A DNA stretch of 34,888 bases. It comes from Sphingobium sp. (lineage in GTDB: Bacteria; Pseudomonadota; Alphaproteobacteria; Sphingomonadales; Sphingomonadaceae). This document shows positions 26,039 to 32,895 of the stretch, in pieces. A program made the translations under genes and the position numbers. The stretch lies in assembly GCA_022652485.1 (NCBI GenBank), contig JALCRK010000037.1, positions 1 through 34,888 of the forward strand, given 5' to 3'. Position 1 is the first letter of the stretch, and each line of letters starts with the position of its first letter. The notes beneath the pieces are model-generated. The model was given only the letters and a program-made list of their open reading frames with translations, made no database searches and was not told the DNA's origin.

Positions 26039-26238
26039 GATGCGTTCCGATGTTGTGCTGTTGTCGTCATGTGCGCCTCATATCGGGACAGCGCCTGTCC
26101 CGCCAGCGAACATTTGTCCCGAATTGGCATTTGCCTAACCGATCGTTGACCTTCGCATAGGGTGGAAATGCGTACTAGCGGAAAGCTGGCATGGCGCTTG
26201 GAACCAGAATCCAACAAGGTCGCAACTAAGGGGGCATC
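26039..26238. other. Divergent intergenic region before the 69-aa gene
   Basis: No ORF of note. A TTGACC at about 26145 and several A/T-rich hexamers are present, but no pair with good spacing was found. Promoters for both flanking genes must lie here. Confidence 0.4.
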
Positions 26239-26448
26239 ATGCAGGTTCCGTTTTTGGGAAATCGTAAAAGTCTGGACGACGCAACGGAGCTGATGCGTGC
26301 ATTTGGTGTCCATGCGGGTACGGAGGCGGCATCGCGCGCGGACAAGAGCCGCGATCTCGGCAATCATATCCATTTCTGCCACTGGCGGCAGATCGAGCGG
26401 ATGATCTTCCTGCTGTCGATCGAGAAGCCGATCGGCACGATCCATTAG
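26239..26448 (+). CDS. Small conserved-looking hypothetical protein, 69 aa
   Basis: ATG at 26239 behind a good ribosome binding site (aaggggg at 26228-26234). The product has an N-terminal helix (LDDATELMRAFGVHAGTEAASRADKSRDLG) and a His/aromatic-rich end (NHIHFCHWRQIERMIFLLSIEKPIGTIH). It has no membrane segment or signal peptide. The pattern of a helix, a short gap and then a W-x3-E helix looks like the small proteins common in sphingomonads, but I cannot name the family. GC and codon use fit a resident gene. It lies about 195 bases before ppc with a promoter between them, so it is probably a single-gene unit. Confidence 0.65.
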   Translation: MQVPFLGNRKSLDDATELMRAFGVHAGTEAASRADKSRDLGNHIHFCHWRQIERMIFLLSIEKPIGTIH

Positions 26449-26542
26449 AGCGGAGAGACCCCGCATCGCAATAGTCCCGTTGCAGGCGGGGAAGCGAGGA
26501 TATTCCGCGAAATTTTTGCACCGCAATGAGGCATGTGTGCTC

Positions 26543-26572
26543 TTGCAGCATGACGCGCTTTCGCCTTAGGAT
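26543..26572 (+). promoter_or_regulatory. Promoter for ppc
   Basis: TTGCAG (26543-26548) and TAGGAT (26567-26572) are 18 bases apart. The predicted start near 26579 gives a leader of about 64 bases that contains the hairpin at 26593-26624. Confidence 0.5.
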
Positions 26573-26592
26573 AGACGGACGAGACAGGTTCC

Positions 26593-26624
26593 GGTGCAGG
26601 GGAGGCTGGCTTGGACCCTGCACC
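26593..26624 (+). promoter_or_regulatory. Stem-loop in the ppc leader
   Basis: ggtgcaggg (26593-26601) and ccctgcacc (26616-26624) pair perfectly over 9 bp around a 14-base loop, 18 bases upstream of the ppc ATG. No T-run follows, so it is not a standard terminator. It could affect ribosome access or mRNA stability. Confidence 0.5.
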
Positions 26625-26642
26625 CCTTGATGAGAGTCCGTC

Positions 26643-29313
26643 ATGATCTCGCAAAATCCGGATATACGATTCCTCGGCCGCCTGCTCGGCGATGTCATCC
26701 GCGCCTATGGTGGGGACAAGCTCTTCCGCCAGACCGAATATATCCGCTCTGCCTCGGTGGACCGTGCTCGCGGACTGGAAGGCGCGCAGAAGGTCGATAC
26801 CGGGCTCGGCGCCCTGAGCCTCGATGACACGCTGTCCTTCGTGCGTGGCTTCATGCTGTTCTCGATGCTGGCCAATCTGGCGGAAGACCGCCAGGGCGCG
26901 GGGGGCGATACCGGCGCGAGCGTTGCCGAGGCGGTGGCCGAGCTGGAGCAGCATGGCATCGGGCGCGATCAGGTGATGGCGATGCTGCGCCACGCGCACA
27001 TCGCGCCGGTGCTGACCGCGCACCCGACTGAGGTGCGCCGCAAGTCGATGATCGATCACAAGAACCGCATCGCCGATCTGATGGGTCTGCGTGATGCGAA
27101 GCGCGCCGAGACGGACGACGGCGAGCCGGTCGAGGAGGCGATCCGCCGCCAGATCGCGCTGTTGTGGCAGACGCGCCCGTTGCGGCGCGAGCGCCTCTAT
27201 GTGCAGGACGAGATCGACAACGTCCTTTCCTATTTCCGCGATGTCTTCCTGCCCGTGCTGCCCGCGCTCTATGCGCGGTGGGAGCGGGTGCTGGGCCACC
27301 GCCCGCCGAGTTTTCTGCGCATCGACAACTGGATCGGCGGCGATCGCGACGGCAACCCCAATGTGCGGGCGGAGCAGCTCCGTTCGGTGCTGGGGCGCGG
27401 TTGCGCCGTGGCGCTGCGCTATTATCTCGATGCCGTCCATGCGCTGGGCGCGGAGCTGTCGATCTCGACCGAGCTGGCGCACGTGCCCGAAGGCGTGCTC
27501 GCGCTTGCCGAGGCCAGCGGCGACACCAGCGCCAGCCGCAAGGACGAACCCTATCGTCGCGCGCTCTCCGGCATCTACGCCCGGCTTTCTGCCACCTACG
27601 AGGCATTGATAGGGGCACCCCCGCCGCGCCCCTCCACCCTCAAGGGAGCTGCTTATGCCGATACGTCCGCGCTGCGGGCCGATCTCGTCACGCTGGCGCA
27701 GGGGCTGGCGAGCGAGGGCGAGGGTGCACTCGCGACCGGAGGCCAGCTGGGGCGGCTGATCCGCGCGCTGGAGACGTTCGGCTTCCATCTCGCGACGCTC
27801 GACATGCGCCAGAACAGCGCCGTGCACGAGCGGGTGGTGGCGGAGCTGCTGCGCGAGGCGGGGGTTGCGGCGGACTATCTCGCGCTGGATGAGCCTGCGC
27901 GCATCGCGCTGCTGCGCGCGGAGCTGGCGACCAACCGGCCGCTCGGATCGCGCTTTTCCCGCTACAGCGAGGATACGGCGGGGGAGCTTGCCATTCTGGA
28001 GGCGGCGGCGGGGGCGCATTCCCAATATGGCCCCGCCTGCATCACGCAATATCTCATCAGCAAGGCCGAGAGCGTGTCGGACATGCTGGAGGTCGCGCTG
28101 CTGCTGAAGGAAGTCGGGCTGTGGCGCGCGGCCGAGGGGGGGCGGGCCGCCCGTCTGCGCGATCATGCCGGTGCCCCTGTTCGAAACCATCGCCGACCTT
28201 GAGGCCGCGCCCGCCGTGATGGCGGAGTATTTCGCTTTGCCGGAGATCGGCGCGATGGCGCGGGCGCGCGGCTATCAGGAAGTGATGATCGGCTATTCGG
28301 ACAGCAACAAGGACGGCGGCTACCTCACCTCCAACTGGAGCCTTTATCAGGCGAGCGAGGCGCTGGCGCCGGTGTTCGCCAAGGCGTGCGTCGCGATGCA
28401 GCTGTTCCACGGGCGCGGCGGCGCGGTGGGGCGGGGCGGCGGCTCGGCCTTCGCGGCGATCCGTGCGCAGCCTGCCGTTTCGGTGCAGGGCCGCATCCGC
28501 ATTACCGAGCAGGGCGAAGTCATCGCCGCCAAGTTCGGCACGGCGGAGAGCGCGGCGTCCAATCTGGAGGCGATGACCGCCGCCACCCTATTGGCGACGC
28601 TGGAGCCGCAGAAGCTCTCGGCGCAGGACGCCGCCCGCTTTGCCGAGGCGATGGAGCAGCTCTCCGCCACCGCCTTCGCCGCCTATCGCGGCCTCGTCTA
28701 TGAGACGCCCGGCTTCAAGACCTTCTTCCGGCAGCTGACGCCGATCCAGGAGATTTCCGGCCTCAAGATCGGCTCCCGCCCGGCAAGCCGCACCAAGAGC
28801 GATGCCATCGAGGATCTGCGCGCCATTCCGTGGGTGTTCAGCTGGTCGCAGGCGCGGGTTATGCTGCCCGGCTGGTATGGCGTGAGCGCCGCGCTGGAGG
28901 CGTTCGCGGACAAGGCGCTGCTCGCGGACATGGCGCGGCACTGGCCGTTCCTGCAATCGACGCTCGCCAATATGGAGATGGTGCTGGCAAAGTCCGATCT
29001 CGACATCGCCGCGCAGTATCTCCCCCTGGTGGAGGACAAGGCGGCGGGCGTGGAGATATTCGCGCGCATCCGCGATGGCTGGAACCGCGCGCATGACGGC
29101 CTGCTCGCGATCACCGGGCAGAGCCGCCTGCTCGAAGCCAATCCGGCGCTCGATCGCTCGATCCGGCTCCGCCTGCCCTATATCGAGCCTTTGAACCTGC
29201 TTCAGGTGGAGCTGCTCAAGCGCCACCGGGCGGGCGAGAGCGATCCGCGCATCCGCGAGGGGATAGAGCTGTCGATCAACGCCATCGCGACGGCATTGAG
29301 GAACAGTGGCTAA
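26643..29313 (+). pseudogene. ppc: Phosphoenolpyruvate carboxylase, interrupted by a one-base frameshift
   Basis: PEP carboxylase adds bicarbonate to PEP to make oxaloacetate. The N-terminal frame (from ATG 26643) carries LTAHPTEVRRKS with H127 and IDNWIGGDRDGNPNV. The C-terminal frame carries PLFETIADLEAAP, IGYSDSNKDGGYLTSNW, FHGRGGAVGRGGGSAF and QGRIRITEQGEVIAAKFG. The two frames meet at a run of seven G (28136-28142). Without one G the reading continues EGGGPPVCAIMPVPLFET and gives a single protein of 889 aa, normal for the family. As written, the first frame runs on to 28202 and yields a 519-aa product without the catalytic Arg/His loop. Sequencing error in a homopolymer, a recent mutation and programmed slippage are all possible; the rest is well conserved. 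Confidence 0.9.
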
Positions 29314-29334
29314 ATCCTAATCCCTTGACCCGCG

Positions 29335-29351
29335 CTTGGCGTTGCGCCAAG
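29335..29351 (+). repeat. Small perfect hairpin between ppc and glyQ
   Basis: cttggcg (29335-29341) pairs with cgccaag (29345-29351) around a 3-base loop. It lies 21 bases after the ppc stop. No T-run follows directly; attttt occurs about 12 bases further on. It could be a weak ppc terminator or part of the glyQ leader. Confidence 0.35.
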
Positions 29352-29391
29352 GCGGCGGCGTGCATTTTTCACCCATCGCGCGAAGGGCAAC

Positions 29392-30285
29392 ATGGCCGAA
29401 ACGGCGGACAAACCACTCAGCTTTCAGGGGCTGATCCTCACCCTGCATGACTATTGGGCGAAGCAGGGCTGTGTGATCCTGCAACCCTATGATATGCGCG
29501 TGGGCGCGGGTACATTTCATCCTGCAACGACACTCCGCAGTCTCGGGCCGGAGGCCTGGAACTGCGCCTATGTGCAGCCCTCGCGCCGCCCCACGGATGG
29601 CCGCTATGGCGAGAACCCCAACCGCCTCCAGCATTATTACCAGTATCAGGTCATCATGAAGCCCTCTCCGCCGAACCTGCAGGAGCTGTATCTCGGCTCG
29701 CTCATGGCGATCGGTATCGATCCGCTGCTGCACGACATCCGCTTTGTCGAGGACGACTGGGAAAGCCCCACATTGGGCGCATGGGGGCTGGGCTGGGAAG
29801 TCTGGTGCGACGGCATGGAGGTGACGCAGTTCACCTATTTCCAGCAGATGGGCGGGTTCGACTGCAAGCCGGTCGCGGGCGAGCTGACCTACGGGCTGGA
29901 GCGCCTCGCGATGTATATTCAGGGCGTCGACAGCGTCTATGATCTGCGCTTCAACGATGCGGTGGGAGACAGGCCCGCCGTGACCTACGGCGACGTGTTC
30001 CTCGCCAACGAGCAGCAGATGTCGAAATGGAATTTCGAGGTCGCGGATACCGACAGCTTGCTGAGAGGCTTCGAGGCGGCGGAGGCGGAGTGCCAGCGCA
30101 GCATTGATGCGGGCGTGCCGCTCGCGGCCTATGATCAGGCGATCGAGGCGAGCCACCTCTTCAACCTCCTTCAGGCGCGCGGCGTCATCAGCGTGCAGGA
30201 GCGCGCCAACTATATCGGCCGGGTGCGCGATCTCGCCAAGGGAAGCTGCGCGGCATGGATGCAGGTCAACGGGTGGGCGGAATGA
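29392..30285 (+). CDS. glyQ: Glycyl-tRNA synthetase alpha subunit
   Basis: The catalytic subunit of the bacterial alpha2beta2 glycyl-tRNA synthetase, which charges tRNA-Gly. The protein is 297 aa, usual length. It shows [73 protein letters not shown] and [23 protein letters not shown], which carry the class II synthetase motifs. An aaggg ribosome binding site precedes the ATG at 29392. glyS follows after 106 bases that hold a double-hairpin repeat element. Confidence 0.98.
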   Translation: MAETADKPLSFQGLILTLHDYWAKQGCVILQPYDMRVGAGTFHPATTLRSLGPEAWNCAYVQPSRRPTDGRYGENPNRLQHYYQYQVIMKPSPPNLQELYLGSLMAIGIDPLLHDIRFVEDDWESPTLGAWGLGWEVWCDGMEVTQFTYFQQMGGFDCKPVAGELTYGLERLAMYIQGVDSVYDLRFNDAVGDRPAVTYGDVFLANEQQMSKWNFEVADTDSLLRGFEAAEAECQRSIDAGVPLAAYDQAIEASHLFNLLQARGVISVQERANYIGRVRDLAKGSCAAWMQVNGWAE

Positions 30286-30297
30286 ATAGGATATGTC

Positions 30298-30376
30298 CCG
30301 TCATCCCAGCGAAAGCTGGGATCTCATGCCGTAAGGCGCTTCCTGTGAGGAACGCGGCCCCAGCCTTCGCTGGGGC
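30298..30376. repeat. Double-hairpin repeat element between glyQ and glyS
   Basis: Two hairpins: tcccagc-gaaa-gctggga (30304-30321) and ccccagc-cttc-gctgggg (30358-30375). The second is the inverted counterpart of the first, so the element has terminal inverted repeats that are themselves palindromic. Related elements with different stems lie inside glyS at 31512-31595 and 32412-32484. It ends 4 bases before the glyS ribosome binding site (ggagga, 30380-30385). Confidence 0.8.
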
Positions 30377-30391
30377 TTCGGAGGAAATCGC

Positions 30392-32833
30392 ATGAGCGAC
30401 TTCCTCCTCGAACTGCGCTGCGAGGAAATCCCGGCGCGGATGCAGGCCAAGGCGTCGGAGGATCTGGCCCGGCTGTTCACCGAGCGGCTCAGCGAGGCTG
30501 GGCTGAAGGCGGAGCGCATCACCTCTTACGTCACGCCGCGCCGCCTGGCGCTGATCGCGCATGGCCTGCCCTTGCAAACGGATGCCGTGAGCGAGGAATT
30601 CAAAGGCCCGCGCACCTCTGCGCCGGAACAGGCGCTGGAAGGTTTCCTCCGCAAGACTGGTCTCACCCGGGATCAGCTTGAGGATCGCGACGGCGTGTGG
30701 TTCGGCACGCAGGAGAAGCCCGGCCGCGCCACCGCCGATGTGCTGGCGGAAGCCATCCCCGCGATCATCCGCGCCTTCCCCTGGCCCAAGTCGATGCGCT
30801 GGGGCGCGATGTCGACCAGCACCGAGATGACGCGCTGGGTGCGGCCATTGCAGGGCATCGTCGCGCTGCTGGGCGGGAATATCGTGAGCTGCGAAGTCGC
30901 GGGCGTGTTGAGTGGGCGCACGACTCTCGGCCATCGTTTCCATTCGAGCGGGGATGTTATCATCTCCTCGCCCGCTGCTTATGCCGAGGAACTTGAGCGC
31001 GCCTTTGTGATCGTCGATCAGGAGCGCCGGAAACAGATCATCGAAAGCCGCGCCAAGGCGCTGGCGGCAGAGGCGGGGTATGAACTGATCGAGGATGCGG
31101 GCCTCGTCGCCGAGAACGCGGGCCTCACCGAATGGCCGGTGCCGCTGCTGGGGCATTTTGACCCTGCGTTTCTTGAGGTTCCGCCTGAAGTTATTCAGCT
31201 AACCCTTCGGATAAACCAGAAATATTTCGTGCTGCGTGACAAGGCGGGCAAGCTGGCGCCCGCGTTCATCTGCACCGCCAATATCGAGGCGAAGGATAAA
31301 GGCGCGGCCATCGTTGCGGGCAACGGCAAGGTGCTCGCCGCGCGTCTCTCGGATGCGCGTTTCTTCTGGGAGCAGGACAAGAAGACACCGTTAGCGGTGC
31401 ACGCAGAGAAGCTCTCGCGCATCACCTTCCACGAGAAGCTCGGCACCGTGGCCGACAAGGTCGAGCGCGTGGCGAAGCTCGCGCGCTGGCTGGTGGAGGA
31501 AGGGATTGTGGGTTCCGGTGTTCCTGCGAAGGCAGGAACCCAGAATGGGATGACGCAATCCGGTTCTGGACTTCTGCCTACGCAGGAGCACGAGCGGGCG
31601 GAATTGGCCGATCTCGCGGAGCAGGCCGCGCGTCTCGCCAAGGCCGATCTGGTGACGGAGATGGTCGGCGAGTTCCCCGAATTACAGGGGCTGATGGGTG
31701 GTTATTACGCCCACGCCGAAGGTTTGCCGGATGCGGTGGCAGACGCGATCCGCGACCATTACAAGCCGGTTGGGCAGGGTGATGATGTCCCCATCGCGCC
31801 GGTGACGGTGGCGGTCAGTCTGGCGGACAAGCTGGACAGCTTAATTCACTTCTTCGCAGTTGGAGAAAGGCCATCTGGCTCACGCGACCCATTTGCATTG
31901 CGTCGTGCGGCATTAGGCGTAATCTCAACTATAATCACGAATGATATTCGGCTATCGCTCAACAAATTTTTCCAAATAGTTTTACCTGAAATTGGGTACA
32001 TGCAGGGTTGGCAGCAGGCGGGGAAAGAATTTGCCGCGTTGGAAGCAGCACTGGAAGCTTCGCTTCTTTCAGATGAGCAAAAGCTCAAATTTATTATGGA
32101 CAACCCGTTCAACGTTCAGGATCTCGAACAATCTGAGCTTTATAGAAAAACTCGTGATGCGGCTGTTGCCGCACTTCAACAGTTTGTGGACTTCTGCGCC
32201 GACCGCCTCAAGGTCCAGCAGAAGGAAGCGGGTGTCCGCCACGATCTGATCGACGCGGTGTTCGCGCTCGGCGGCGAGGATGATCTCGTCCGCCTGCTCG
32301 CCCGCGTCCGTGCGTTGCAAGGGTTTATCGAGACGCCCGACGGTGCCAACCTGCTCGCGGGGTACAAGCGCGCGGCGAATATCCTCAAGAAAGAGGGTGT
32401 GGAAACACAGACCGTCATCCCCGCGGAAGCGGGGATCCAGCCTCCGCCGACTGAACTGGATTCCCGCGTTCGCGGGAATGACGGGGAATATAGTGCGGCT
32501 GCTTTCTCGCATTCCCAGACCGGTGAGGACAATAGCGGGATGCCGGATCAAGTTCGGCATGACGATTTGGGATATGCCCCCGAACCTGCCGAAGCGGCAC
32601 TTCTTGCCGCGCTCGACGCTGCCGAACCGCGCGCCGCCGCTGCCATCGATGCGGAGGATTTCGAGGGTGCGATGGCCGCGCTCGCCACGCTGCGCGCGCC
32701 GATCGATGCGTTTTTCGAAAGCGTCATCGTCAACGACCCGGAACCGGCAAAGCGGTCCGCGCGTCTGGCTCTGCTACAGAGGGTTCGTGCCGCAGTGCAC
32801 AAAGTAGCTGATTTTTCAAAAATCAGCGGCTAA
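30392..32833 (+). CDS. glyS: Glycyl-tRNA synthetase beta subunit with in-frame repeat insertions
   Basis: The tRNA-binding subunit of glycyl-tRNA synthetase. It begins SDFLLELRCEEIPARM, then shows KSMRWG, GHRFHS, ITFHEKLGTVADKVER, KADLVTEMVGEFPELQG, SRDPFALRRAALGVI and FCADRLKVQQKEAGVRHDLIDAVFA, all family marks. It is 813 aa, clearly longer than usual (about 690-750). Two extra stretches explain this: residues about 375-401 (VPAKAGTQ and following) and about 674-727 (VIPAEAGIQ to QVRHDD). Both are translated palindromic repeats. A third oddity is an AT-rich block from about residue 482 to 598 with rare codons. No stop or frameshift results, so the protein is probably functional. Confidence 0.95.
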   Translation: MSDFLLELRCEEIPARMQAKASEDLARLFTERLSEAGLKAERITSYVTPRRLALIAHGLPLQTDAVSEEFKGPRTSAPEQALEGFLRKTGLTRDQLEDRDGVWFGTQEKPGRATADVLAEAIPAIIRAFPWPKSMRWGAMSTSTEMTRWVRPLQGIVALLGGNIVSCEVAGVLSGRTTLGHRFHSSGDVIISSPAAYAEELERAFVIVDQERRKQIIESRAKALAAEAGYELIEDAGLVAENAGLTEWPVPLLGHFDPAFLEVPPEVIQLTLRINQKYFVLRDKAGKLAPAFICTANIEAKDKGAAIVAGNGKVLAARLSDARFFWEQDKKTPLAVHAEKLSRITFHEKLGTVADKVERVAKLARWLVEEGIVGSGVPAKAGTQNGMTQSGSGLLPTQEHERAELADLAEQAARLAKADLVTEMVGEFPELQGLMGGYYAHAEGLPDAVADAIRDHYKPVGQGDDVPIAPVTVAVSLADKLDSLIHFFAVGERPSGSRDPFALRRAALGVISTIITNDIRLSLNKFFQIVLPEIGYMQGWQQAGKEFAALEAALEASLLSDEQKLKFIMDNPFNVQDLEQSELYRKTRDAAVAALQQFVDFCADRLKVQQKEAGVRHDLIDAVFALGGEDDLVRLLARVRALQGFIETPDGANLLAGYKRAANILKKEGVETQTVIPAEAGIQPPPTELDSRVRGNDGEYSAAAFSHSQTGEDNSGMPDQVRHDDLGYAPEPAEAALLAALDAAEPRAAAAIDAEDFEGAMAALATLRAPIDAFFESVIVNDPEPAKRSARLALLQRVRAAVHKVADFSKISG
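31512..31595. repeat. Double-hairpin repeat inserted in frame in glyS (insertion 1)
   Basis: First hairpin ttcctgc-gaag-gcaggaa (31521-31538); second hairpin ctgc-ctac-gcag (31574-31585). The ends, ggtgttcctgc and gcaggagcacg, are imperfect inverted repeats. In the glyS frame it encodes VPAKAGTQNGMTQSGSG and then LLPTQEHE, between a variable linker and the conserved ADLVTEMVGEFPELQG segment. Confidence 0.8.
31839..32185 (+). other. AT-rich mosaic block inside glyS
   Basis: GC content drops sharply and recovers sharply within the gene. Bases 31921-31980 contain 19 G or C of 60; bases 32281-32340 contain 39 of 60. The block uses codons such as TTA, ATA and AGA that are scarce around it, but it still encodes conserved GlyS sequence (DPFALRRAALGVI). 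This suggests recombination with a lower-GC glyS allele. Confidence 0.6.
32412..32484. repeat. Double-hairpin repeat inserted in frame in glyS (insertion 2, first part)
   Basis: Terminal inverted repeats ccgtcatccccgc (32412-32424) and gcgggaatgacgg (32472-32484) differ at one base. Each contains or abuts a hairpin: ccccgc-ggaa-gcgggg (32419-32434) and ttcccgc-gttc-gcgggaa (32461-32478). In the glyS frame it encodes VIPAEAGIQ and LDSRVRGNDG, the known translated signature of this kind of repeat in many bacteria. Confidence 0.85.
32535..32566. repeat. Second palindrome type in glyS insertion 2
   Basis: tgccg (32541-32545) and cggca (32555-32559) form a short hairpin in the context gggatgccggatcaag and ttcggcatgacg, a repeat type common in alphaproteobacterial genomes. 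In the glyS frame it encodes SGMPDQVRHDD. It follows the first part after about 50 bases, so two different palindromes were added in the same linker. Confidence 0.7.
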
Positions 32834-32895
32834 TAGGACCTGCCACCAGCGGTGCAGCGCCAAGGCAACATGATAAGATCAAGGGAACAGGGCTG

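Noticed and set aside
28165..29313. Separate second gene for a short PEP-carboxylase-like protein
   Set aside because: It begins in the middle of the PEPC domain and continues the upstream frame after one base; it is the 3' half of ppc.
30298..32566. CRISPR array
   Set aside because: The repeats are palindromic, irregularly spaced and different in stem sequence; there are no regular spacers and no cas genes.
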